Of a stretch of 64,000 nt of DNA, positions 36,201 through 48,515 are shown piece by piece. Made by a program: the position numbers and the translations under genes. Origin of the DNA: Hybos culiciformis (taxonomy: Eukaryota > Arthropoda > Insecta > Diptera > Hybotidae); assembly GCA_964007475.1 (NCBI GenBank), contig OZ023273.1:14459922-14523921 (forward strand). The letters run 5' to 3'. The notes beneath the pieces are model-generated. The model was not told the origin of the DNA, searched no databases, and worked only from the letters and a program-made list of their open reading frames with translations. The stretch's first letter is position 1. Every line of letters starts with the position of its first letter.

Positions 36201-36955
36201 AATATTCGGTCGATTTCGAACGTTAAAATGCCAAAAAATGCGTCATTCTTCCATTTTAATTTTAATTAAGGATAAGATTATATGATTTCAGGTAGCATAG
36301 GTAAGATTTCGGCCCTTAACTGGCCAAGGTTGTAAAATCTTTCCATTCTAAAGTACGAATGAATTTTGATAAAGGTTTTGTGTTTGGAATTCTGTGTTCG
36401 GATTTTGAATTTTGGAATTTCGAATTTATTGTGTCTGAGAGTTCGAATTACGGATTTCAAAACGTACCTTAATAATATAAATAATTAATCCAGGACAAAT
36501 AATTTCATTTCTACAGTATAAATTCGGAAGAAGTAGTGTTGATCGGTATACTAATCAGAAGTGGAATATTATAAAAATATTTCGTACACTGTACGACGTA
36601 TGTTGTTTCAAATCATATTGAAGAAAATAATTTTATTTTGATAAGCCTACGTATTCAATTTGATGTTTACAAATTGATAAAATTATATACTATCAGCAAT
36701 TTGATATAAATTTGGTATGGAAAAATTATACAAAAAATTTTTTTGTTATATCTAATCTAATCATAGGAACTAGAATTATATATATATATATATATGGAAA
36801 AACACTTCTAGGAAAAATGTATTGAAATTGTTGTTGTGAATGAAAAAAAAAAAAACTAAAAAAAAATTTTTTATTTGTCTAGAAAGGGTATATGTAAGCT
36901 TCAATTTATTAAAATATACAGCCGACTATATTATTTAATTGCTTACAATTAATGA
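30283..36955. other. Gene desert, AT-rich
   Basis: No coding exon is recognised in about 6.7 kb. Small structures are an (ATCT)n run near 33505-33520, an isolated GC-rich palindrome GCCCGGGC near 34701, a short less-AT segment at about 35685-35760, and (AT)n at about 36778-36795. Open frames at 34361-34564 and 36278-36460 (minus) lack any domain. Confidence 0.4.
35421..35450 (+). repeat. 10-bp tandem repeat, three exact copies
   Basis: The unit AACAGAATTT is repeated three times head to tail (35421-35430, 35431-35440, 35441-35450). Confidence 0.9.
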
Positions 36956-37010
36956 CTCGCTCATCGCGCCGTTATTCGAGCCGTTCTTCGCGCCGCGCCA
37001 ATCACAGAAA
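36956..37010. other. GC-rich islet with degenerate repeat
   Basis: A run of about 55 bp is mostly G+C in a strongly AT-rich setting. It contains three imperfect copies of a (T)TCGCGCCGTT-like unit (ATCGCGCCGTTA, TTCGAGCCGTTC, TTCGCGCCGCGC), followed by CCAATCA. It lies about 80 bp before the first recognisable P-transposase codons, so it may be a leader or promoter part of that element. Confidence 0.45.
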
Positions 37011-37074
37011 ATATGGCTCTCGTTATTTTTAAATGCTATTTGAACATAACGGTAAATAAATCATGGAAATCTAA

Positions 37075-38365
37075 ATTTTCTAAGTCAAAAATTAATTGTT
37101 TCGCGAAATCAAACTGGATGTAAGGCATTTATTATTGCAATGCCAAATTTTGTTGAAATTTTCAAATTTTATGTACAAGAAAAAAAGGAGTTAAAGTACA
37201 TCCTTACACATAATTTTTCGCAGGACTATCTAGAGACAGACTTATTTTTCAAAAATTAGGCAGCGGGGAGGAAGCAACGATAATCCAACTGCAAGTCAAT
37301 TTGAAAATGCGTTCAAAAAATTGCTTGTTAGAAATGAAATCGAAGCTTCAATTTCAGCAATTTCTAAAGAATTAAATCCACCAAAAATTTTAACAGTGCC
37401 ATATAGGCACAAATCATTAAATGTAGTAGTAAATAAAAATATAACTGATGAGTATTTCTTGGAACCAGGAGTGAAAAATATCTATATTGATAACTCATAT
37501 TTTGATGCTATCAAATACATGACTGGTTGGAGTGAAAATAAATTGATACAAAATTTAAAATGTGATACATGTAAGAACCTTATTGAACTTGAAGAAAAAT
37601 ATGAGTCATTATTTATTGCCAATAAAACCAAATTTCATCTGAGAAATCCAAGGAAAGATTTTGTTAAATTAGCTAAGCAAATAGAACAAATTTTAGCTAC
37701 CTTAAACCTTGTTCGCACTTCAATATTTTTCCGGATATTTCGAGTTTTCCGGAAACTTTGTGGATATTATCATACAAAAACTTTTTCCGGATATTTTAAT
37801 TTCCAGTTATTTTTCCACTTAGCTAGTTCCTTTTAGCTACTTTTTGATACATTTGGTACGGTTGGCACCGTTTATTTTGTGTCAAAATATCAAAAAAAGT
37901 GAAATTTAATTCTAAAATTATTTATGAACTTCAGATTTTTGAAAATTCATATCAAAAAAAATAAATTTATTTATATTTTTTCTAGAACCGTCAAATTTTT
38001 TCCACTTCTAAAGTGCGAACGGTAGTTTCAGAAAGTGGAAATTTCCACTTATTTATCCGGATAAATGTTGAAGTGCGAACAAGGTATTACGCTCAAAAAA
38101 TGAGTTATTTCAAAAAAATATTTTTTTTTAAATTTCAAATTTTATTTTAAATAATTTAGATTTTGACAGAATTTTATTAACTTTTAAAAATCTTCCACGA
38201 ATTTTAAATGATTCCGAGAATTATAAATTATTAGTTATCAAAGCCTTTATTAAAATTTATACGAATTTAAAATTATTTAATGAAGCTAAAATAAAAAATA
38301 TTGAACTTCATAAAAATGATTCAAGACATCGTTATTTGAAGATGTCTCATTTCAAAAACGAATAA
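37075..38365 (+). pseudogene. P-element-like transposase remnant (THAP9 family), interrupted
   Basis: The reading begins around 37095 with NQTGCKAFIIAMPNFVEIF, then KKELKYILTHNFSQDYLET. A frameshift near 37230 leads into FSKIRQRGGSNDNPTASQF, ENAFKKLLVRNEI and a 100-residue segment with DTCKNLIELEEKY. The FSQD-LE and IR-x-GG-x-N-NPTA-QF blocks are hallmarks of P transposase and its THAP9 relatives. A 382-bp MITE splits the frame at 37705-38086. Coding resumes after it, ending with SENYKLLVIKAFIKIYTNL and a stop at 38363-38365. The THAP DNA-binding domain is not found upstream. It is a dead copy, not a host gene. Confidence 0.85.
37702..38089. mobile_element. Harbinger-like MITE with TTA duplication inside the P-like element
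   Basis: The element spans 37705-38086 (382 bp). The left end reads ACCTTGTTCGCACTTCAATA. The right end, read inward on the minus strand, is ACCTTGTTCGCACTTCAACA. Both continue into TTTTTCCGGATA / TTTATCCGGATA. It is flanked by TTA on each side (37702-37704 and 38087-38089), a 3-bp duplication typical of PIF/Harbinger elements. It has no coding capacity. A further CCGTTCGCACTT-like motif occurs inside on the right. Confidence 0.85.
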
Positions 38366-38635
38366 TGTTAGATTTTTGTTCGTTATGTGTGTTTTATTTT
38401 CAAAGTTTTTTAATTTCTTACAAAAAAAAAATTTAAATTATTCTTCGCTAAGATTTTATGAGTCACAGTTTTATCGGCTAACTAGTCTTACTTGTATGAA
38501 TAAAATTCAATAAAATATTGCGACGTACTTCCACCCTTTCTATCCAAATTTTTTTTTTTTATTATTATTATTTTTTTTTTCATAGCTAATTAGAAAGTGT
38601 TTTTCCATAGTTCTAGTCCTAAGAATCTAATATAA

Positions 38636-39221
38636 ATAAAAATGAAAATTCTCTGTTTCTCTGTTTCTCTGTCCTCAATCACGCCTAAACCGCTGGACCG
38701 ATTTGGCTGAAATTTTGAACTAAAGTATCATTGGGGCCCGATATGGTTATAGGGTACTAGAAATTTTGATCCGAAGCCCCGGCGGGGGGCTACCTTAGAA
38801 GCCGGTTTTGAAATTTAGGTATATTCCAATAAAATATAGTACCGCTGGACCCGAAAAGCCTATTTAAAAAACTGGATGTTGAAAGGCCCCCAACCGTCCC
38901 AAGGCTCAATTGGGGGGCTATACAACAAATTTCGAAATTTTAAAATTTTGAAAATAAGGAGGCTAGAGACCCGATTGGTTATATTTTTGATCTGAAGCTA
39001 CCTTAGAAGGCGGTTTTGCAATTTAGGTATATTCCGATAAAATATTATAGCGTTGGACCCGAATCGACTATTTAGAAGACTGGATGTGTTAAGGCACCGG
39101 GGAAGTGGCTATTTAACAAATTTTGAAAATCTGTTTTTTTTAGTGCACGAAATCTGGATTAACGCGTTTTGATATTAATATAAGTTCGGGACTACCGTGC
39201 GAAGCCGGGTATTTCGACTAG
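38636..39221 (+). mobile_element. Short non-autonomous Helitron
   Basis: The element begins TCTAATATAAATAAAAATGA directly after an A, continues with repeated TCTCTGTT units, and ends TACCGTGCGAAGCCGGGTA-TTTCGA-CTAG directly before a T. A TC start, CTAG end, a hairpin-forming GC-rich sequence about 10 nt before the end, and insertion between A and T are the Helitron features. It is 586 bp with no Rep/helicase coding. The interior matches the fragment at 8908-9195. It lies 270 bp beyond the P-like remnant. Confidence 0.85.
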
Positions 39222-42200
39222 TATAAAATAAAAAAGCTTCTGCTATTGCTTTTTTTGTGGTAGAAAAATTTCGAGTCTTAGATGATTTTTTGCTTTATCG
39301 TGACTAAAATGTCAATAAAAAAAATGTCAAATAATCAACTTCGTTTCTAATATTAGTTACATATGTGATGCACAGTTTATAAAAAAAAACACAAAATAAT
39401 TTATTCTTTATTTCTATTTAAAAAAAAATTGTGGTTATTAATTTTATTATCAATTGATTCAAAAATTACAAATAATAATAATCCAAAAGCTATTAAAAAT
39501 GTGATTCCAAGAAAAACTATTACACATCCAAAAACCTGGAAAGAAATAAAATATAAAAATTATAATAATTTTAAATCTGAAACAATAAGCTTACTCCCTG
39601 AATTTGATCTTTGTTGGAAAATTTTGGATTTTTCTTTGGTAATAATAAATCATTTTCAGGCGGAATATCGTTTTCGTTCAAGGTTGACATATTTCACACT
39701 GTACATTAAACCGGAAAAATTATTTTATTGATTTCAAAATATAAATAAATATTTATATGAAAAATATAAGTTCTGACTTATTTTAAATACCATTTTATGA
39801 AAATGGTATTTTGGAATAAGTAAAAGTGTACATAGTTTTATAAATTCACATAGCTTTGAAAAATAATTACATACATATAGACATATATATATTATGTATG
39901 TCATAAATAATAATTTTTTTTTCAAAAATGTATGTAAGTTATATTTACATAATATTACATTTAATGTTTTGAATCCTTTAATATTTTTCTTATGACGATC
40001 CACTCTAAAAAGTATACGAGGAGTTGGCTTTCTATAATCCTCCTAATGTTCCACTAAACTCTAATAATTTTTTTGATCAAGATCTCTATAAGAATAAATT
40101 TAAATAATTATTTAGAGACTCTTTATAAAAAGGAATTTATAATCATCGTATTTCAAGTTTTTTTTTTGATAAGAAATTTGATATCAAAATTGTTGAAAGT
40201 GTGTTTATTATTAATAAATAATGTTATATTTTTATACATAAGTGCAAGTGATAAAGGTTATTCTAACGTTTGCCAAAAATTGCACTGTTGAAAATTAAAT
40301 TTAAATAATCAACAATGAATATTAGAAATTTTTTATTCAGATGGTTTAAAAAAATTTATCTTAATTCGAACTTTTTAATTAATTTGAAATTTTTTAATTA
40401 TGTATTGCAAAATATTTTTGAACAATTTGTTTCTGCTTCATGAAAAAGTTGTTCAAATTTAAAGTCGCCATTGATTCTATCCCGAATAATTGATTTTTTT
40501 GATAATTTTTTTGATGATTTTTATATGTACATGAGATTATATAGATACCTACCTATTTTCTAACATGTTTTATGTTTTGTTATACTCTGTATGATCCGGA
40601 AAAAAAAAATTAAACATAATGCTTTCATTCTTTAAATTTCAATTTCAATTTTCTATATATGTAGTAATAAATTATTGTGTGAGAAAAAGTTTTAAAATTT
40701 ACCGTCAAGCACACATTTACGAAAGTTTTCTTGTTATTTTAGCAGTTATTTTTAAATTTATTTTTTATAAACTGCTGAATGTACTATTTTCATATGAAAA
40801 TAAAAGTTCCAATTGTTTGGATAATGCAGATGTTACGTTACATAGTATACGCTAAGAATTCTATGATAGTTTGGAACTTTAATAGATTTTAAAATACTAA
40901 AATTAAAAGGATACCACCTAAAACGGAACTTTTGATTCAGATCCTGATGAGCTATAACAATTCTGCAACAAAAGTTTATTGATTTTCTAATAAATCACCA
41001 ATCTATTGGTAAACTAATTTTTATTTCCTTGAACGTAATATGATAATGCTTAGTAAGGCATTATAATGGTATTACTACGGTATTGAAGAACCTATAAAAT
41101 ATATTAAGCCCCCAGGTTGTGATAAAAAGTATAAAGTATTTTAAATCGAAATTTTGAAAAGGACCCCAATTGGAACTTCATTTAATTTCTTAATATGTAA
41201 TAAAGTTCTAACACAGTATAAAACTAATTTTACTTATTTTAAATGTGAGTGTGTGTGGTTTGTTATAGTAAAAAGAACTTTTATAAAAGTTTACTTGAAA
41301 ATTTTTTATGTTTTTTTTTTTTTTAACAAAAATTTCTACAGCAAATAAAACAAAAGAAAATTTTGCTTTTTTGAAGTTTGTTTTAGAATTTTTTTTTTTT
41401 TGCTCTAAAAAGGAATAAATAATAAAGATGAAAACAATATTCTATTAATTTTTTGCATCCATCATTTATTAAACTACAAAAAAAAAAAAAAGCATAAACA
41501 TTATTTTTGGGAGTACATACATACAGCACTTTTTCGATAATGGTACATAATGTAAATAATGGGTGGGAATTATTCAAATACCATTAATGCATAATTTCTA
41601 TAAAATATATGAAAATGATTTCCGCACAAAATTGGTGGTTTAAAAAAAAAAAAACAAAAAATAGTTTTGAACTTATTACATTATAACCTGTTTGGGGGTT
41701 GATGACAGTATAATTATATTTAGATAGTTTCTGAAATTATATTATGCACTTATTTTTTGTATGATGCAGTTTTTTTTTGCTTTATCTTATTTAAAATCGT
41801 CTTATCGTATGTATAGTATCGTATGTAATCGTATGTAATAGAAAAGAAGCAATAATGTTGAAAATTGAAACTTAAGCTTAAATACTAGAAGAAAAGGTTG
41901 TTGATACTGAAGAAAAAGTGTTAAGTTAAAAAAGAAGAAAACATTTTCGCGATAAGACAAATCTTGGTTCACTATTATCTTGGTCAGTTGTCCACCAATA
42001 TTTGATGAAGGGCGGTAAGTTAAGTTATCAAATAATACTTTTTTGTCTATTGTAATGGTAAATTATTGGTATTTTGTTTAAGTCAAAGATGTAATTGTTT
42101 TCGAAGAGATAAATGAAGCCTATACTTGTGGGAGCAGCTCAAGATGGCACTTTATCTATATTTTGAGATACTTTTTATTAATTCATGAATTATTGATTTC

Positions 42201-43889
42201 ATAAAACGAAATATTAAAGTTTAGAAAGCTTAGAGCTAAAAATTATTGTAAGGCCGTGAAAGGATGTACCATTGTACACATGTTTAGCATGTTGGTTTTT
42301 ATTTTTAAATTTTCATCTTAAAAATTTATTGAAATGATGAACATTTAAATAGATTAATGCTTATTTTTTTTTATCTTTTTTCTGTAAATCATAATAAAAA
42401 TAAACATGAAAGTTTCGTTATTAAATTTTAAAGATTTTTTTTTTCTCGAAATTTTACTTAAAAAGAAACAACTTCAGAAGATTAATTTCATTTCCGTTTG
42501 ACTTGATTGATGAGAGTTTTGTCGTTGCTTATTGAAGTAAAAAAAATGTAATAGAATTAATTTCTTTCATTGGAATATTAGATATAGAACAGGGGTAATA
42601 AAAAAAGCTTAATCATATATTTTTGTATGCACATTCTCGAGAAAGGGAAAAATATTAAGAAATATTTATTATATATTTTACGAAGGAAAATAGTTAATTG
42701 GTATTAAATTTTAAGTATACTATAATTTATATATATAAATCTCAGTTGTTTGTGCTTTAGTTATATAAATCTTATATTTTGTGTAATGTCTTTAATGTAA
42801 ATGTTTTTCTATATTGAACGAAAATCATAAATTTAACTAGAATTCAGTAATTAAGTGTAGTTAATTTCAAAGAAAAATGTTTTATTTTTGTACTTGAATT
42901 TTGAATGATTTCGAATATTTTTATTTGATTTGACTTGAATCTAAACTAAATATTAATATATGTACAACATATTTATGGCAACATTTCCGATACTTATACT
43001 TGATATTGAATTCAAAAAATTAAAAAGGAAAAGAACTTGTTTTACCTTTAACTGAAAATACTTGCTATTATATACCTGTACGTGTACCTATGTTATATAT
43101 CTATTTTTACATAAATATACACCTTTACGTTGTGTCCAAAATTATTCAAACGTGCAAGATTTGTATAGTGTTGTTTGCGTAGAAAAGTATTAAGTAGATG
43201 ACAAATATCAACGAAAGATTATTTTCACCTGATGATTTGACTTTTTTCTCAATGGGGATAAAAAAAAATTAGAAATTTTAAAATTCAATGTATTTTTGTA
43301 ATTTTATATAATTTTTCAATAGAGCTTCGAAAAAATGATTTACATACATTTATACATTATATACATAGATATAGTTTGTAGATGTTTTCACTCATTTGAA
43401 ATCTAAACCGAATATGTACTTATGCATAATCAAATAAATTGTCTAAAAATAATATCTAAAAGAGCCCGTACGTTTGGTAAATACTATAACATAGCGTATC
43501 GACACTATGAATTAAATAATAAAAATAATATGTGGTGGAATTGTATATTATAATTTTGTGGATATGTGATTAAATACATATTAGGTATATGAATTAATGA
43601 AAGTGGATTTCATTTTATATGTTTGTTTGGTATATGTGATGATATGGCTGGAAATCCTTTTCATATTATATATATACTATTCAATATTGTATAAAATTTA
43701 CACATAATTTTAGAAATTTTTTCAAAAGTTAACAATCCAAAATAATAAGAATTCCATAGGAAAGTTTGTTTTTATAATTATGTCGGATATGGTTCTGAAA
43801 AACTTTTTTACGAATTGTTTAATTTTCAACTATTGCGTCCATTAATTCTGACTACATAAATAGATAAGCTACAAAAAAACATATATGAT
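39222..43889. other. AT-rich intergenic DNA
   Basis: No gene is recognised. Many open frames (39734-40003, 40619-40855, 41383-41577 and others) are rich in Phe/Ile/Lys/Tyr and look like chance frames in AT-rich DNA. An initiator-like TCAGTT (41984-41989) is followed 25 bp later by a strong splice donor GGCG-GTAAGTTAAG (donor at 42015), a possible non-coding first exon on the plus strand with no visible partner. Confidence 0.35.
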
Positions 43890-44193
43890 CTGGGATGAAA
43901 TTTGTTAATTTTTATAGATCGGTTGACAACCGACAATTCACAGAAAATATGACAATTGTCGACAATTTCTTTTATGTGATTTTTTAAATGGGTATAACTA
44001 CAAATAACATATTATATTAATATAATTTCATATCATATTATATTTCATATTATATTAATAAATTTATGAAAAACAATACATGTAATTTACCATTTAAAAT
44101 AACATGAAGCAAATTTTATTGACAATTGTCACATATTGTGTCAATAATTATCGATTGTTGACCGATCGACAAAAGTAACACAATCCGACACTA
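43890..44193. mobile_element. MITE-like long inverted repeat
   Basis: The left part (about 43890-43958) and right part (about 44125-44193) are imperfect reverse complements. The left has GATCGGTTGACAACCGACAA; the right, read on the minus strand, has GATCGGTCAACAATCGATAA. Both then run into a TATGACAATTGTC / TGTGACAATTGTC segment. The middle is an A/T palindromic stretch of CATATTATATT repeats. The exact ends and class are undecided. Confidence 0.6.
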
Positions 44194-46010
44194 GGTTTGA
44201 TAACTTTATTTTATGTAAACAATATTTACCAAAATTTTTATTAAAATTAACAATTAGCACAACTATGTACATATATGCAATTGGATTTTTTTTTATGTTT
44301 TCAGATAGACTACTTTTTATATATGTAGTTGTTTACTTGCACTCAAACCCAATGCAAATCAATGTAGATATGGAATAAATGATATACTTACTATTTTCCC
44401 TTGTTGAACATTTTTTTTAATAACAAAAAAATTTTAATAAATAAATTATTTCAAAATTTTGATTATTTTGATTTAAAAAAAAAAAGTTTCCATAGAACTT
44501 TCGTCAAATCATACTGTTCACGGTGGATTCACTTAGACTAAAAATAGAAATAAGAAAATTAGTTTAATTTCTTTGTTTTCAATCCTTTTTATTTTAATTA
44601 AAGGATCTTTCCTGTTTTTTGTCAATAATATATAAACAATACAGTGGCTCTTTGTTTCATTTATAGTTTTATAGCTTATAAAAAAGAAAAAAGAAAAGAA
44701 TTGCTACTAGGAAAAAAAATTTTAATTTATTCTACAAATACACTGAATTTGGCGCTGAAGTTAATTTTCTTAGTCTTCTATCTAATACTTTATATATTAA
44801 GTTTCCGTAGTTCTTTCGCCAAATCATCTATTACGTCCTACACTGTCTAAAATAATCGGCCTTGCTTGCACTTTATTTTTATATTTGATTAAATAAATAT
44901 AATATAATTTTTTTTGCTAAAGTATAAATATACATTCTAAATTTCTATAATATTAATGTATTCAATTTTTCCGAATTTCAATAAAATTTTTATTTTTGAT
45001 CGATACGAAAAAAATAAAAAAAAAACAAAATTTTTGATTGAACTTTTTTTTTCAAAATTTTATACATTAAGGATTCCACCAGCCAACTATTTTTTAACAC
45101 TTTTTTTTTTGTTTTTTTTTTTTTTGCACTATAGTGAATTTTTGTTTATATTTTAACATCCTTATCAAAATTTATATTGTTTTGAATTATATTTGCAAAG
45201 ATAAAAAAAAAAACATTTTTTTTTTTTTCAAAGTTTGAGTAAAAAAAAATAAATGTATTTTTCACAATATTTTCACAGAGAAGAGCACTTAAAACAATTT
45301 TATTATTTTTCTTAAGATTTTTCTTATTGTGTTTATAAAAAAAAATATATTTTTTTTTTTCTTTTTCTGAAAATTTCACCTAAAAAAGTTAAAATGAAAA
45401 TGAAAAAAAAAAATAAAAATAAATAAAAATAAAAAATAAGATATAAAAAAAAAAAAAAAACTTCTAATTCCTTATTTCTTGTTAAAAATTCCATTTGAGA
45501 AATTTTTCTTCTGTTTTGTTGTTTAAAAAACAAGTTAAAATTGGAATAATAGTTAATTAGCATAAAAATGAACGTGATTTCAATACCTAAAGAACTTTTA
45601 CTTCTATTCACAAAAAGAATTTTTTTTTTCTATATATATGTGTATATATATATTTATTTATTATACAATTTTTAAACTTAAGAAAAAAAAAAAAAGTAAG
45701 TAAAAATAAGTAAAAATATGCTTGTTGTAAACAATGAATAATATTTTTCTTTTGTATATATGAAAAAAAAATAAAATAAAAGTTATAAAAAAAAAAATTT
45801 AAATTAAATTTTTTAATATTATTTGTTATAAAAAATAATACGATTCATTTAAAGAATAAAAATTTTATTTATTTTTTTATATACATATACATTATGTTTG
45901 TGAGATATTCAATTTATTAACCATTTAATCAGAGTTTTCTATAAAATAAAAAATAAAAAGCTTCATTTCAAAACTTTTCCCTACCGAAAGAAATTTTGAA
46001 TAAAACTATA
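44194..46010. other. AT-rich low-complexity DNA
   Basis: This is dominated by homopolymer A and T runs (for example 45100-45125, 45395-45460, 45680-45700). Open frames here encode strings of Phe or Lys and are not genes. Confidence 0.5.
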
Positions 46011-46265
46011 TGTGTCCATTAGGCATAATCGCTTAAGTCGAGTTAGCCGGTTATGATTTTATTATTTTCAACTGTTGGTCATATGATTCTACGCCTCATA
46101 TTTGGTTTTTAAAAACTTAAAATGGTTTTAAAATTATACAATCTTCTCAAATTAGGTTCCATTTATCTCAATTATTCGATTTCAGGAAAGGATTTTAAAC
46201 TTTGAACTTTAAACTCCTCAAAAGTAGCAAAATCGAGTTAGGCGATTATGCCTTGTGGCCACTGA
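46011..46265. mobile_element. Tc1/mariner-like MITE with TA flanks
   Basis: The left end reads GTGTCCATTAGGCATAATCGC followed by TTAAGTCGAGTTAG. The right end, read inward on the minus strand, is GTGGCCACAAGGCATAATCGC followed by CTAACTCGATTT. TA dinucleotides at 46009-46010 and 46266-46267 flank it, as expected for Tc1/mariner insertions. It is 255 bp with no coding sequence. Confidence 0.75.
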
Positions 46266-46267
46266 TA

Positions 46268-48310
46268 TATATAAGTTTGTGATCGCTGAATGAAAATTCC
46301 TGATATATGTATATACGATATATTTTGCTCTACGTTTTTAATGCCCAACTGTCTGTCACCCTGATATTTTTATAAGCTATTAAAACTTCTAAGCTGGTTT
46401 CAATCGTGTTGATGGCTTGTCGACATAGCAATGATAAATGGCCCATAGCTTGTCCTTTTATTTTTTAATATATCTGTTGATACGATTATACGATTATGTA
46501 AATAATTTAAATACTGTTGCAATTTTTGATACAATTCTTTTACTTCATATACTTATATTTTTCAACAAGTTATTTTCTACACCAAAATTGTATATTTTTT
46601 ATTGTTTTCCTAGCGAAGAATAAAATTATAAAATATTCTTTAAAAAAAAATTTTGCGTCTATTATATTATGTATATACTGTGATTTAAAACTTGCTGTTT
46701 TAATAATTAATATTTTTAATTCTTTTAATATTTTTCTTTTATTATTTTGAGACTAATATTTTAAATTAAATTTAAGCTTATTATATTAATTCTTCAGCTT
46801 TTACTGTTAAATAATGGTTTTTTGTTCAAATTCAGTGATTTATAACACAGAGACGAAGACTCATATTATCGGCAAAATTAAGCTTACGAGTAAGTTTATA
46901 TTCAAGTATGTAATATTCAGATTGATCTCAGATTTTTCTTATGTAAAAAACATTATACAGTACATAATTTTCTTCATATATGTGTATGATATTATATTCA
47001 AAATCAATTTATTTCAAAAAGAAACTTATTTTGTACAAATAATTTTATTGTTTAGGGTTATTTTCTGAAAAATTATTTTAAAATAAAAGCACGTTACGTG
47101 AAAATATATGAATCTGTTATTTTTTTTGTTTTTTTTTTTTATTTATTTTTTGAATATGGGATAAACAAATAAATGAAAATTTATTTGAATTTTTATTATT
47201 CGTAAGAATTTTTCTTTATATAAAAATTAAATTCATTAAATTATTTTTAAAATTTTTGTATTTTAACAACAGTATGTTATATGAATGAAGTCACAATATG
47301 TAATTCCAATTAATAATCATTTTTGGACAACTACTAGTTTAAATCAAAACTAATTTAGAATTGGCAAAATCAGTCAAACTCTGCGAGTAAATGTCAGTTT
47401 TATTAATTGGGAAATATATAAATATTTTTTTGATGTAAGCATCATTCGATGGAATGATGATCAAAAAATTTACTCTAAAAATATGTAAAAAATATTGGAT
47501 AGATGTACAGTACACCGTAAATATAGTAAATAAATAACTTTGACACAAACATAATATACTTAAGGTACTTTATTACGAATATCCTTAAAATAATAATCCT
47601 AAATTCGATATAATATGTTGTTGAATGTACATATTATTAAATCAATATAACATACACAGACTTTTTGTTTTTTTTTTGTCTTATTTTTTTTTTTTTTAAA
47701 CAAGACTGATCAAATTTCATGAGAATATGAATCTCATACATAATGAGATACTTCCTAAATTTTTTAGGGTGATTTTTCTTATTAGATAATATTGAAATTT
47801 AAGTTCATTCCTGGTTCAAAAGTTCAAAAAGTTTGTACCTAATGAAAAATAATGATAGTCAAATATATTGTAAATTAAGATTTTATTTTATTTTATTTAA
47901 TTCGATTTTTATTTAAAAAAAAATAAATGTTTGTTCTTATAGAACAAAATATTTTGATATAGTTTTGAAATTTAATGAAATAAATGGAGTGATAATTATT
48001 ATATAGGTATAATATTTGAAATTTGACTTTATCTTGCTATTGTTTTATTGATAAATATTTAGTATATTTTCAGAAAAAATCTTTAGACTTTAATGGATTA
48101 TTTTTATGATCAGTGGGACTGAACTAATCGCAAATATGTACACATAAACTTCTTTAGGAAACGAAAGAGTTCATTTAAAGTACGACAAAATATTAAAATT
48201 TTATGCATTAAGTTAAGGGGTTTCTTTATACAATATTTTCCTGTTAAATTGACTTTTTTTGGTAAATTTACACAAAATATTTTCGGGTCTAATTACAATA
48301 TTCTACTTCG
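46268..48310. other. AT-rich intergenic DNA
   Basis: No gene or repeat is recognised apart from homopolymer tracts. The open frame at 46814-47068 (plus) has no domain and no flanking splice sites that fit a family. Confidence 0.4.
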
Positions 48311-48515
48311 ACCGATATAGTGTGGCGGTATTGCCTTTATATATTCGGTCGTATATGTTCGGTCGTTATATATGTTCGGTCGTGCGTTCGATTCCTACCT
48401 CGAACTGCAATTTGTGTTAATTTTTCAATTTGTCTCATTTGAATTAAGTGTGTTTGTGTTGTTTTTAAATGTGTAATTAATTGAAAAATAATAATAAAAC
48501 ACTCTAATAATATTT
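48311..48515 (+). mobile_element. tRNA-derived SINE-like relic
   Basis: A TATAGTGTGGCGG string (about 48316-48328) resembles a pol III A box, and GTTCGATTCC (about 48386-48395) is a near-consensus B box. Between them three imperfect tandem units of TAT-(A/G)TTCGGTCG-T (about 48339-48383) widen the A-B distance. On the minus strand this reads RGRNRTHD, a phrase often produced by SINE B boxes. The 3' part is T/G-rich and ends in A/T. The identity is tentative. Confidence 0.45.

Noticed and set aside
45146..45611. Minus-strand open frames rich in Phe and Lys
   Set aside because: They are translations of homopolymer A/T runs with no domain, start context or splice signals.
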